A DNA stretch of 64,000 nt. Source: an uncultured Lachnospiraceae bacterium (GTDB lineage Bacteria; Bacillota; Clostridia; Lachnospirales; Lachnospiraceae). Within the stretch, counting starts at the first letter, position 1; each line of letters starts with the position of its first letter. The notes under the pieces are model-generated. The model worked only from the letters and a program-made list of their open reading frames with translations, did no database searches and was not told the DNA's origin. The translations under genes and the position numbers were made by a program. The stretch is from NCBI GenBank assembly GCA_900548905.1, contig URMK01000031.1:10447-74446 (forward strand), given 5' to 3'. Shown here one piece after another: positions 1 through 8,604 of this stretch.

Positions 1-941
1 ACCCGTTCCTCAATTTCACGATAATCGATCCTGCCGGTTTCCATAAACGCCCGCACCGTATCCCAGTCGGGTATTCCTGCCCTTCCCCCGATTCTTGTAC
101 ACTTGACAGCCGAAACGGCACTGGCAAGCCTGGCTGTTTCCCTGACCGTATAGCCCTGCAGAAGGCCGGCGATAAAGGCTCCGTGAAAAACATCACCCGC
201 CCCCACTGTGTCCACCACCTCCACAGGGAAGGCCGGAAGGGTAAAGAAGCCTTCCTCCCCCAGTCCCAGACAGCCTTTTGGGCCCCGGGTAAACACTACG
301 ATTCCGGGTCCTTTTTCCCGGAGCTTCCGGCAGTTTCGTTCATAATCCTCATCCCCGGAGGACGGGAATAAAGCCCGGTAATAAAATGCAGAACCGATCA
401 TCACATCAATCAGGCCGAAAGCCTCTTCATCCCCGGGTGTATAACTGTCCGCATCCATCACCACCGAAGCCCCTGCTTTTTTAGCGCGGCGCATGGCTTC
501 CCGTGTGGTGTTGTTCACCTGGGATACATACAAATATCTGGTGTTTTCCAGATAAGGATCCGGCAGCTCCTCCACATCCATAAAACGGACAGGAGCGTTT
601 CCGGGATAAAAAAGAATGCTGCGTCCCATACTTTTTTTATCACTGATAACCACATCAAAAAGAGTGCTTTCTTTTTCCCTTGTGATTAAATAACGGGTGT
701 CTATGCCGTGTTTTTCAAAATCCCTTCTGCAGAATTGCCCGTAGGAATCATCCCCCACACTGCCGATAAAGGCACCTCTGGCATTGAGCCTGGCAGCCGC
801 TATCATTCCTGTCGCCACCTTGCCTCCCCCCTGCCAGCTGCTGTCCAATACCCGTTCCCCTCCGTCGGGGGCGGGGAAATTCTCTACATTAATATTCAAA
901 TCCACACAGGGGGATTCCAGCCCCACGATATCAAAACGCAT
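1..941 (-). CDS. PfkB-family carbohydrate kinase (3' end outside window)
   Basis: ATP-dependent sugar kinase of the ribokinase/PfkB family, cytoplasmic. About 313 residues are visible, opening MRFDIVGLESPCVDLNINVE, and no stop is reached at the window edge. The family signature DTVGAGDVFHGAF, with the catalytic Asp in GAGD, lies near residue 260, and an N-terminal GG motif (WQGGGKVATG) is present. The start at 941 follows GGTGGTGAGGG. It begins 15 bases after the stop of the aldolase gene, so the two are probably co-transcribed and act in sequence: phosphorylation of a ketose or ketose phosphate, then aldol cleavage. The true substrate (fructose 1-phosphate, tagatose 6-phosphate, ribose or another) cannot be told from sequence alone. 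Confidence 0.88.
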   Translation of the reverse strand, partial: MRFDIVGLESPCVDLNINVENFPAPDGGERVLDSSWQGGGKVATGMIAAARLNARGAFIGSVGDDSYGQFCRRDFEKHGIDTRYLITREKESTLFDVVISDKKSMGRSILFYPGNAPVRFMDVEELPDPYLENTRYLYVSQVNNTTREAMRRAKKAGASVVMDADSYTPGDEEAFGLIDVMIGSAFYYRALFPSSGDEDYERNCRKLREKGPGIVVFTRGPKGCLGLGEEGFFTLPAFPVEVVDTVGAGDVFHGAFIAGLLQGYTVRETARLASAVSAVKCTRIGGRAGIPDWDTVRAFMETGRIDYREIEER

Positions 942-956
942 TTTCCCTCACCACCT

Positions 957-1811
957 TTACAGCGCATAGCCGTTGGGGTTCAGGAGTCTGAGCTTTTCTG
1001 CCACAAAGGCCTTCATATCCTCCCCCGCCTCTTCCTGAAGCCGGAAGAAGGAGCCCTTCTCCTGTGTTTTATCCGCTCTGGCGGCAACCGCCGTATAAAA
1101 AGCTCTGTCATATTCGGTTGCAATATTGAATTTGCTCAGTCCCAGGTTCACACTTTCCGTAAGCTGTGCATCGGGGATATCGGAACAGCCGTGAAGTACC
1201 AGAGGCACCTTAACCGCTCGTCGGATGGCCCGGATCCGGTCAAAATCCAGCCGCGGCTCCCTGACATACACCCCATGGGCATTTCCCACCGCAATAGCGA
1301 GGGAACCACAGCCTGTGCTCTCCGTAAAGTCCACGGCATCCTCCACGGAGGTATAGTTTTCCGGGTTGACGATATCGTCCAGGCGGGAACCGCTTCCCAC
1401 ATGGCCCAGCTCCGCCTCCACATCCACGCCGAACACCTCCGCAACACGCACTACCGCCCGTGTCAGATCCCTGTTCTCTTCATAAGGCAGCGCGGAACCG
1501 TCCACCATTACGGACGGAAAGCCGTCGCGTATTCCTCCTGCCGCAATGGCAAAGGATGGGGAATGATCCAGATGGACGGCAACGGGAACCCCGGCCTTCT
1601 TCGCCATATCCACTGCAAAATCCGCCACATATTTAACCGCGATATGCTCTGCATAACCCGGATAAAACTGGATAATAATAGGGAGCCGTTCCCTCTCCGC
1701 CGCTTCTATCGCCCATTTTACCGTCTCATAATTAAAAACATTGATTGCCGGTACCCCGTATTTATGCCACCACGCATGCTCCAGGATTTCCTTTACGCTT
1801 ATTAATGCCAT
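957..1811 (-). CDS. Class II fructose/tagatose-bisphosphate aldolase family protein
   Basis: Zinc-dependent aldolase of 284 residues that would cleave a ketose bisphosphate to dihydroxyacetone phosphate and an aldehyde. Asp82 and His83 (in VHLDHSPS), His179 (GNAHG) and His207 (LHGCS) fall at the spacing known for KbaY/FbaA-type enzymes, where they serve as catalytic Asp and metal ligands. One oddity is LHGCSDIP in place of the more usual HGGSG phosphate-binding loop, which suggests a variant substrate. The start at 1811 follows GGAGGGTTC; an upstream in-frame ATG at 1898 has no comparable site and lies in the leader. It forms an operon with the PfkB kinase and has its own promoter at 1923-1951. 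Confidence 0.9.
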   Translation of the reverse strand: MALISVKEILEHAWWHKYGVPAINVFNYETVKWAIEAAERERLPIIIQFYPGYAEHIAVKYVADFAVDMAKKAGVPVAVHLDHSPSFAIAAGGIRDGFPSVMVDGSALPYEENRDLTRAVVRVAEVFGVDVEAELGHVGSGSRLDDIVNPENYTSVEDAVDFTESTGCGSLAIAVGNAHGVYVREPRLDFDRIRAIRRAVKVPLVLHGCSDIPDAQLTESVNLGLSKFNIATEYDRAFYTAVAARADKTQEKGSFFRLQEEAGEDMKAFVAEKLRLLNPNGYAL

Positions 1812-1887
1812 GAACCCTCCATTCTGCCGCCGGTGCGGCATTTTCCGGACATTATGCCCGATGGCGCCTTCTCTGTTCGTTTGTAAT

Positions 1888-1907
1888 GGTTCAAACAAGT
1901 CTGAACT
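1888..1907. repeat. GTTCAGAC-type dyad, copy 1
   Basis: Inverted repeat GGTTCAAAC AA GTCTGAACT in the aldolase leader, between the predicted -10 box and the start codon. It resembles the dyads at 5941-5966 and 11213-11238; the shared consensus arms are AACCGTTCAGAC and GTCTGAACGGTT. It may be an operator, an mRNA hairpin or a dispersed repeat. Confidence 0.6.
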
Positions 1908-1922
1908 GTTGCTTACGTTTTC

Positions 1923-1969
1923 ATTATAAGAACAAAATTTTAGTTTGTAAACTTAATTAATAAACTAAA
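1923..1969 (-). promoter_or_regulatory. Promoter with overlapping inverted-repeat operator for the aldolase-kinase operon
   Basis: Reading leftward, TTTACA (1951-1946) is separated by 17 bases from TATAAT (1928-1923). The inverted repeat TTTAGTTT (1939-1946) and AAACTAAA (1962-1969) brackets the -35 box. The half-sites resemble TTAGTTT...AAACTAA operators known for XylR/ROK-type repressors of Firmicutes. That repressor identity is inference; no ROK gene lies in the window. Confidence 0.65.
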
Positions 1970-1970
1970 T

Positions 1971-4343
1971 TTATATTCTGTTTTCAGTACTTTTTACCAA
2001 TCTTCCAGAGGGAATGCTATACGTATACTCATCCCTTCTTTCCCAGGAGCTGGAAACACCGTTGCAGGTTACTTCCGTAAGCTGGCCTTGCCCATAAAGG
2101 AGTATCTGCTTCACAGGAAGGCCCGTGGTGATTGCCAGGCTCCCGTTTTTCCATTCCGCCGTAAAATGGTTTTTGCCGTTATCGTCATAGCAGACACAGG
2201 AAAGGCGGTCTTTCAGGTTCATACAGATGGTCAGATCGGTAAAGGGTTTCTCCGGATCGCCGCCGTCCGGGTCGGAACGCATAGACACTATGGTATTAGG
2301 CCGGATGTATACGGGGATCTGATCCAGGGCCGGCTTCAGGGATATCCATCTTCCGCCCTCTACCGGGCGTCCGGTGAAGAAATCCGCCCAAGTCCCTTCC
2401 GGCAGATACAGGGCAAAGTCATCCTGATCGAATACCGGTGCCACCAGAAGGCTGTCGCCCAGCATGTATTCGGAACCTATATTGCGGACATTGCGATCCT
2501 CCTGGAATTCCATAAGCAGCGGCCGCATCATCGGAACCGATTCCAGGGACGCCTGCCATGCGGCAGAATACAGATACGGCATCAACCTGTGGCGGAGCCT
2601 GTTGTAATACGAAAAGATATTCTTTGTTTCCGGCGCAAAATTCCAGGGTTCCCTGGGAGTCTTTCCGTGGCATCTGCTCAGGGGTGAAAAGAAACCGAAT
2701 TGTATGGAACGGATATATTCCTCCTCCTCCGGCATACATTCATAACCTTCGTGGTCGGTATTATAAAAGCCTCCCATATCAAACCCCCAGTAAGCGACGC
2801 CGCTCAGGGCAATACTGAGGCCGCCCTGCAGAATACAGGCATGGTTGTTCCCATGTGTGGAGGAATCTCCTGCCCAGGCCGCCGGAATTGTATGGCTTCC
2901 TGCATAGCCGCTCCTGCCCCAGAGCATAGTCCGCTCACCCAGGGGTGCCTTTACCTCGCGCATGGCTTCGTATATTGTTTTTGCATACAGATAAGTCAGC
3001 TTATTGTGCCCCTGTATACCGTTTGACCCGTCATAATAAACCCCATTTTCGGGAACAGCTTCGGAAAAATCCGTTTTTACCGCACCGATTCCCATTGCGA
3101 TCACCTCTTTTACCCTGGGGACATACCATTCCAGGAAACCCGGGTTGGTGAAATCAAAGCACCCTACCTTACTCTGCGCTGCTGCGGTTGCATAGAAGGT
3201 CAGAGGATTCCCGTTTACGTCCTTCACCAGCCAGCCCTTTTCCGCCGCCAGCCGGAAATACACGGACGCTTCTCCAATATAAGGATATATCCACAGGCAG
3301 AGGTGTATTTTGTGTTCCCGGAGAACCCGTATCATATTCTCCGGATCCGGGAAACGCTGTGTATCCCATACCCATGCCCCGCTGTCCTCCTGCTTCTGCC
3401 ATGCGTCCAGATTCATCACATCTATAGAGACGCCTTCTTCCTCAGCCCTGGCAATCACCTGGTATACTTCCTCCTGATCCTGATAAACACACTTTGACAT
3501 CCAAAGGCCAAACGCCCATCTTGGTATCATGGGAATATTACCTGTCTTATTCACGTAATCCGCAAGGAGATCCTTATAATCCCGGTTGGCAAACAGAATA
3601 TAATCCAGATAACTGTCCTCCACCTCCACCCCATAGGTAACATTAGAGCCGCATCCCATGTCAAAGGTCATTCTGGTGAAGCTGTTCACCAGAACGGAAT
3701 ATCCTCTGCTGCTCATGAAATACGGATGGTTTTTGTAGGAATCCCCTGTATTGGTGCTCAATGCATCCTTCTGCCAGCATTGGATTTTCTGTCCTCTCTT
3801 ATTAAATTCGGTAAATTTTTCACCGAAGCCGTAAAATGCCTCATCGGCATACATATACATACTCTCCCTGACCCGGATCACTCTGCCTTCGTCATCCCGG
3901 TCATACCCCAGAGGAAGGTATTTGCACATATTATCCACGTTGGAATCCCGGATCTGTTCCTTTGTCAGCAGCCTGCCGTCCAGGTAGGTGCTCACCTCCC
4001 AGGGTACTTTTCTAATCCGGATTTCCAGCCTGGCAGTACGTATGGACAGAGCATCTTCCTCTTCCGCCACCTGATAGGGCGCCGCCTTTTCCATGGAAAA
4101 CACCTCGTTTGTAAAATCCGGCTCCGTTCCGTCCGGATACATCCGGAAACGGTAGGAGGACGGGCTAAGTGGCTTGATAAGTACTGTGGCTTTTTTATCC
4201 CGGTATGTCCCTGCTGCTATTTCCACGCCGTCCCCCCTGTCCGTGTACCCCAGGACTCCGGTCAGGAAATCGAAATTGTGGCTGAATATGGTTTTCAGAT
4301 ACCCCAGCTGTGGATTATAGCTTACTTCTGTTTTCTTGTTCAT
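1971..4343 (-). CDS. GH31 glycoside hydrolase, alpha-xylosidase-like
   Basis: Intracellular glycosidase of 790 residues without a signal peptide. It has the GH31 layout: N-terminal beta-sandwich, a (beta/alpha)8 barrel from about residue 265, and C-terminal sheet domains. Asp425 in KTDFSEAVPE matches the nucleophile of YicI-type alpha-xylosidases, and Asp493 in WAGDSSTHGNN matches the acid/base. The length and the KTDF context favour alpha-xylosidase over alpha-glucosidase, but other GH31 activities remain possible. The start at 4343 follows GGAGGG. It lies 24 bases after the response regulator gene in the same direction, so it is probably the last gene of the transporter-kinase-regulator operon and handles the imported oligosaccharide. 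Confidence 0.87.
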   Translation of the reverse strand: MNKKTEVSYNPQLGYLKTIFSHNFDFLTGVLGYTDRGDGVEIAAGTYRDKKATVLIKPLSPSSYRFRMYPDGTEPDFTNEVFSMEKAAPYQVAEEEDALSIRTARLEIRIRKVPWEVSTYLDGRLLTKEQIRDSNVDNMCKYLPLGYDRDDEGRVIRVRESMYMYADEAFYGFGEKFTEFNKRGQKIQCWQKDALSTNTGDSYKNHPYFMSSRGYSVLVNSFTRMTFDMGCGSNVTYGVEVEDSYLDYILFANRDYKDLLADYVNKTGNIPMIPRWAFGLWMSKCVYQDQEEVYQVIARAEEEGVSIDVMNLDAWQKQEDSGAWVWDTQRFPDPENMIRVLREHKIHLCLWIYPYIGEASVYFRLAAEKGWLVKDVNGNPLTFYATAAAQSKVGCFDFTNPGFLEWYVPRVKEVIAMGIGAVKTDFSEAVPENGVYYDGSNGIQGHNKLTYLYAKTIYEAMREVKAPLGERTMLWGRSGYAGSHTIPAAWAGDSSTHGNNHACILQGGLSIALSGVAYWGFDMGGFYNTDHEGYECMPEEEEYIRSIQFGFFSPLSRCHGKTPREPWNFAPETKNIFSYYNRLRHRLMPYLYSAAWQASLESVPMMRPLLMEFQEDRNVRNIGSEYMLGDSLLVAPVFDQDDFALYLPEGTWADFFTGRPVEGGRWISLKPALDQIPVYIRPNTIVSMRSDPDGGDPEKPFTDLTICMNLKDRLSCVCYDDNGKNHFTAEWKNGSLAITTGLPVKQILLYGQGQLTEVTCNGVSSSWERRDEYTYSIPSGRLVKSTENRI

Positions 4344-4367
4344 CAGATAACCCTCCCATACTTTTTT

Positions 4368-5906
4368 CTATTGGTTCCGGTATTCCTCCGGCGTACAGCC
4401 GCACAGTTTTTTAAAGGACTGGATAAAATGAGACGTATTATTGTAACCCACCTGCGCGGCAATATCATTTATTTTCATACTTTTATCCTCCAGCAGCTCC
4501 CTGGCCTTCTTGATTCTAAGTTCGATTACATACCGGGAGAAGGTCTGCCCCACGGCGCTTTTAAACAACCGGCTCAGGTAGGAAGGATTCATAAAATACT
4601 TTTTTTCAGCAAGTTCCTGCAAAGAAAGATCGTACTGGTAGTTCTGTTCCACATAGTGCAGGATGTCACGTATTATGGCATTTCCCCCCTTTTTCAGGGA
4701 ATTCTGTTCCTGATCGCAGATTTCCCGGATAATATCCATGAGATATTCCTCCAGCTCGCCGGGATGTTTGAAATTATACAGATCATATCTGCGGGAAAAC
4801 ATGATCTCCACCTTACAGTCCATGGCTTCGTTTTCATTATACAGGGAGCGGTAGTAGCGGTTTACGCTCCGCAGGATATTCAGAATCATGTCATAATAGG
4901 CATTCACATCGCCGCTTTCCAGCAAATCCGGCTTATTAAGCAGCCCGTGAACCAGGGCTGCCGCTTTCCCGCTGTCGGAAAGCTGAAGGGCTCCGGCCAG
5001 CGCATTTTCATCCCGGGAAAGGAAATAGGTGTTTCCGCCGTGGGGAAGCTGATATTCAAAAATCCGGTTCCAGCCCTTTAGAAGCCGGACATTAATGGCA
5101 TACAGACATTCTTTATAGGCATCGTACATATTGGCTTTTCCGCAAAAAGGGCGGCTTGTTCCCATTACCGCCCCGGTTTGAAGCTGGACATGGCAGTAAT
5201 TCAGGATACCTTCCAAATCCCTTAGCAGGCTGCCGTCCTCTACAGCGGCCGCCATATATTCATCGTTCTGCCGGCAGAAAAAGGTGCCTGCCAGCCTGGT
5301 TCCCAGCTTCTGGCTGCAGATTTTGTCCAGAAGGCCTGCATCCCTGTCATGCATGGGCCGTTCCAGCTGAAGGACAAATACCCTGCAGGACACGTTATCG
5401 GACAGCGACGATACTCCGGGCATATGGAGCTTCCTCAGTTCCTCCCTGGTGAGTACCTGTTTGGAAGAGGTATAACCACTCGGCAGTTTCTTCAGCCGTT
5501 CCAGAACGCCGGCCTCCACCTCCCTGCGGAAGCTTTCCTGTTTTTCCTCCAGCTGCCGGAACACGCTTAACAGCTGTTCCCTTTTTACCGGTTTAATCAG
5601 GTATTGTCTGACTTCGTATTCCATGGCTTTTCTGGCATAATCGAATTCCTCATAGCCGGATACAATAACCACCTGGATATAAGGCATATTCCTATGGATA
5701 TATTCCGCAAGCTCCAGGCCGTTTTGCTTTGGCATGATAATATCTGTCAGCACCACATCCACATCCGTGTTCTGTTCCAGAAAATCCACCGCCGCCATGC
5801 CGTTTTCCACAGCGGCGGCCACCTCCACCTCCATGTCACATTCCCTGATAATCTTTATCAGCCTCTGCCTGGCGTAATATTCATCCTCGGCAATTAATAT
5901 TTTCAT
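4368..5906 (-). CDS. AraC-type response regulator (YesN-like)
   Basis: Cytoplasmic transcription regulator of 512 residues. The N-terminal receiver domain (about 1-120) has the acidic pair Glu7/Asp8, phospho-acceptor Asp55 in VVLTDIIMPK, and the conserved Lys in YLIKP. A less conserved middle region follows, then a C-terminal AraC/XylS double helix-turn-helix (last 100 residues, with DIAAQVGYNNTSHFIQSFKK and the ending PEEYRNQ). The start at 5906 has TAGGAG nearby; the longer in-frame reading to 5984 adds an unlikely tail overlapping the kinase gene. It pairs with the kinase directly upstream and probably activates the sugar operon and the divergent GH13 gene. Confidence 0.92.
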   Translation of the reverse strand: MKILIAEDEYYARQRLIKIIRECDMEVEVAAAVENGMAAVDFLEQNTDVDVVLTDIIMPKQNGLELAEYIHRNMPYIQVVIVSGYEEFDYARKAMEYEVRQYLIKPVKREQLLSVFRQLEEKQESFRREVEAGVLERLKKLPSGYTSSKQVLTREELRKLHMPGVSSLSDNVSCRVFVLQLERPMHDRDAGLLDKICSQKLGTRLAGTFFCRQNDEYMAAAVEDGSLLRDLEGILNYCHVQLQTGAVMGTSRPFCGKANMYDAYKECLYAINVRLLKGWNRIFEYQLPHGGNTYFLSRDENALAGALQLSDSGKAAALVHGLLNKPDLLESGDVNAYYDMILNILRSVNRYYRSLYNENEAMDCKVEIMFSRRYDLYNFKHPGELEEYLMDIIREICDQEQNSLKKGGNAIIRDILHYVEQNYQYDLSLQELAEKKYFMNPSYLSRLFKSAVGQTFSRYVIELRIKKARELLEDKSMKINDIAAQVGYNNTSHFIQSFKKLCGCTPEEYRNQ

Positions 5907-5940
5907 ATTATTTCTCCTACCCGTCCTGTTCCGGGCTTGT

Positions 5941-5966
5941 AACCGTCCAGACAAGTCTGAACGGTT
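5941..5966. repeat. GTTCAGAC-type dyad, copy 2
   Basis: Imperfect palindrome with arms AACCGTCCAGAC and GTCTGAACGGTT around AA. It sits between the kinase and response regulator genes and overlaps the kinase stop codon. Same family as 1888-1907 and 11213-11238. Confidence 0.65.
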
Positions 5967-7764
5967 ATCCGGGTTTTCCCTCACGTAATGCTCTTATCCG
6001 CAGTACCGCCCGGGTCCACCGGCCATATTCGCTGTACAGGGTGATTCCGTAGCTTTTGCCATAATAGCTTGACACACGGGCGTTTACATTCATAATCCCG
6101 ATTCCGTCCCCTCCGAAATCCTGCCCGGTATTCATATTCACCCGGTATTCGAATAGTTTCTGATTCATTTCTTCAAGCTGTTTTTTATTGATGCCGACGC
6201 CGTTATCCGTAACTGTCAGGAGCATCTCCTCCTCCCCTTCCAGCGAGGCACTGATTGTCACGCGTCCTTTTCCGGATGTATCGAACAGCCCATGGGATAT
6301 GCTGTTCTCTACCAAAGGCTGGAGGATGAATTTCATGACCTTGATGGAATAAATCTCTTCCGGGATCTCATAGGCCATCTCAAACTGATCCGGAAACCGG
6401 TATTTTTGAATCTGTACGTAATCCTTTACGTGGTCTATTTCCTCCCGGAGCGTGACAATGGAATCCCCTTTCAGGTTATACCGGAATATATTGGATATGC
6501 TGTCCGTAATTTCCACAATATTGTTCATGTTTTCGATTTCGGCGATGGCGCTTATGGTATTCAGCGTATTATAAAGGAAATGGGGATTGATCTGGTAGGT
6601 GAGCATTTTTATCTGGGCTTCCTTCTGATCGATCTCATAGAGCAGTGTTTTTTCCGCATATTCATTAATACGTTCCGCCATACTGTTATAATTCTGTATC
6701 ACATTCCGTATTTCATTATTTCCCAGCAGCCATTCCTCTTCCTTCGATAAATATACCTTTGCGAGGGAGGTGCCGTTATTATGCCGTATCACCTCATCCA
6801 TCTTGGTCAATGGCTCCATCATCTGGTTAATCCGGTAATAGTAGATCATAAAAACTACCGCCGCCGTCACAAGCAGGATGGTGATATCCCTGACCTTGCG
6901 TTCCGATATGGATCGGAGTGCTTCTTTTTCGGCAATGTAGCGCACCACCGTCCAGCCCGAGCTTTCGCTGCGTATGGCTGTCATCAGATAATCCAGCCCG
7001 CCGATGCGCAGGATATCCTGTTCACGGCCTTCTTCTACCATCTGCTTTGCCTTTTCCTGCACTTCCGTAAGCTGGCCCCCGTACAGGCCGCCCTTCCCGT
7101 TATTGTAAATCTGCATATCCTCATAAAACAACAGGGTGCCTGCGGGGTTATCGGTGGAATTGAGCAGTCGGTCCAGCTCCGCATAACCGATATCCAGGGT
7201 CACATAGGCCAGGGGAGAGGTCCCGTTATAGCTGTACAATACTTTTACAGCGGTTACCACCTTTATATCCACCTGACCGATGCTCCAGACTGACGGATCC
7301 GTATAATAGATACTGCGCCCCAGCTTCCCGCTGTCCACGATTTCCCATATGTAGTCCTTATAGTCCCGGAACACGGAGCTGATATTACTGTATACATCCC
7401 CGTTCGCGGAAAAAATACAGCAGCGTTTTATGTATTTGCTGTTGGAGACCACATGATTGATGGTGCCTTCCACATAAGTGGTGTTCTGGAACCGTGTCAC
7501 TTCATCATACTGGCTCTTCCGGTGGTTGATGATGTTGCACATCCTCTGATCCTGATAATGAAGGTTAAACAGGCTCCCTACATCCAGAATAATGGAATCC
7601 ACGGAATAGGCCAGCTGCTTGCCGCTCTCCGTCAGATGGTTAATGTCGGCCTGCCTCAGTTCGCTGATATTCTGGTTATATATCATCAGGCTCACGCCCA
7701 TCGTAATAACAATGAAGATCAGAAATACCGTAAGTACCTCCAGGCGGACGGATTTCCTTCTCAT
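5965..7764 (-). CDS. Sensor histidine kinase (YesM-like, two membrane segments)
   Basis: Membrane kinase of 599 residues. TM1 lies at about 8-29, an extracytoplasmic sensor region at about 30-290, TM2 at about 293-311, and a HAMP-like linker follows. The His_kinase motif QINPHFLYNTLNTIS places the phospho-acceptor at His395, and the GHKL ATPase shows VENSISHG and DNGVGI. This is the kinase class normally paired with AraC-type regulators, here the gene 58 bases downstream. Its ATGA start overlaps the stop of the upstream permease, indicating translational coupling with the importer. It probably senses the same extracellular saccharide or the loaded binding protein. Confidence 0.93.
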   Translation of the reverse strand: MRRKSVRLEVLTVFLIFIVITMGVSLMIYNQNISELRQADINHLTESGKQLAYSVDSIILDVGSLFNLHYQDQRMCNIINHRKSQYDEVTRFQNTTYVEGTINHVVSNSKYIKRCCIFSANGDVYSNISSVFRDYKDYIWEIVDSGKLGRSIYYTDPSVWSIGQVDIKVVTAVKVLYSYNGTSPLAYVTLDIGYAELDRLLNSTDNPAGTLLFYEDMQIYNNGKGGLYGGQLTEVQEKAKQMVEEGREQDILRIGGLDYLMTAIRSESSGWTVVRYIAEKEALRSISERKVRDITILLVTAAVVFMIYYYRINQMMEPLTKMDEVIRHNNGTSLAKVYLSKEEEWLLGNNEIRNVIQNYNSMAERINEYAEKTLLYEIDQKEAQIKMLTYQINPHFLYNTLNTISAIAEIENMNNIVEITDSISNIFRYNLKGDSIVTLREEIDHVKDYVQIQKYRFPDQFEMAYEIPEEIYSIKVMKFILQPLVENSISHGLFDTSGKGRVTISASLEGEEEMLLTVTDNGVGINKKQLEEMNQKLFEYRVNMNTGQDFGGDGIGIMNVNARVSSYYGKSYGITLYSEYGRWTRAVLRIRALREGKPG

Positions 7765-8603
7765 GTTTTAACAGCGCCCTGGGTCAGTCCGGCAACGATA
7801 TATTTCTGGGCGCAGATATAGGCAATTACCACCGGCAGCATGGCGACCAGATAGGAGGCAAATGCCAGGTTATAGTCAAATGTATACTGGGATTTAAAGT
7901 TATATTGGAATAAGGGCAGCGTCCACATTCCCGGCTGCTGGTTTAAGATGAGCAGGGGCATCTGGAAATCGTTCCATACCCATAAGGCGTTCATGACAAA
8001 AATAGTGGCAACCATGGGTTTTATCAAAGGAAGAACCACGCGCCAATAAGCGGTAAAGGTGGTACAGCCGTCGATAGACGCCGCTTCCTCCAAATCCCGG
8101 GGTACACTCTTCACATAGTTGGCAAGCAGGAATACGCCCTGGGATGATGCCAGGGCCAGGCACATGCAGATCAGCCCCGTCTGGTTTAAAAGCTTCATTT
8201 TGGTAAGATACTGCACCAGCGGCACCATGATAACCTGGAACGGTACAAATATTCCAAGAAGCAGATAAAAATAAATGGTCTTAAAGTATCTGTTTTCTTC
8301 CATTTTCCGTGCAATGGCATAAGCACACATAGGGATGAAAACAAGTATCAGCACCACTGAAATGATGGTAATTTTGGCGGAATTCCACACATAAGTCCAG
8401 TACCCGCTTTTTTCAAACACACTGATAAAATTCCCCAGGTAAAAGGAGGAAGGCAGCGAGAAGAAATCGGCCGCGGATTCCTGCTGTGTCTTAAGAGAGG
8501 TTATCACGGTGATATACATGGGAAACAGGATAATAAGCGCCCCGATAAGAAGGACAATCCATGTAACCACTTTAGCAATTCTGGATGATATCGATTTTCC
8601 CAT
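7761..8603 (-). CDS. Carbohydrate ABC transporter permease (MalG/UgpE type)
   Basis: Inner subunit of a binding-protein-dependent sugar importer, 280 residues, six predicted membrane helices. The EAA loop EEAASIDGCTTFTAYWRVVL contacts the ATPase. The start ATG at 8603 follows AGGTAGGTGA and lies one base after the stop of the preceding permease; a GTG at 8612 is a poorer alternative. No ATPase gene is present in the island, so a shared MsmX-like ATPase elsewhere is presumed, as is usual for Firmicute sugar importers of this family. Confidence 0.93.
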   Translation of the reverse strand: MGKSISSRIAKVVTWIVLLIGALIILFPMYITVITSLKTQQESAADFFSLPSSFYLGNFISVFEKSGYWTYVWNSAKITIISVVLILVFIPMCAYAIARKMEENRYFKTIYFYLLLGIFVPFQVIMVPLVQYLTKMKLLNQTGLICMCLALASSQGVFLLANYVKSVPRDLEEAASIDGCTTFTAYWRVVLPLIKPMVATIFVMNALWVWNDFQMPLLILNQQPGMWTLPLFQYNFKSQYTFDYNLAFASYLVAMLPVVIAYICAQKYIVAGLTQGAVKT

Positions 8604-8604
8604 A

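Noticed and set aside
708..1805. Long open frame on the plus strand opposite the kinase and aldolase genes.
   Set aside because: It is antisense to two genes with clear family motifs, has no ribosome site and reads as an out-of-frame shadow.
3726..5081. 451-codon plus-strand frame across the GH31 and response regulator genes.
   Set aside because: Spans two real genes on the other strand, no binding site, low-plausibility composition.
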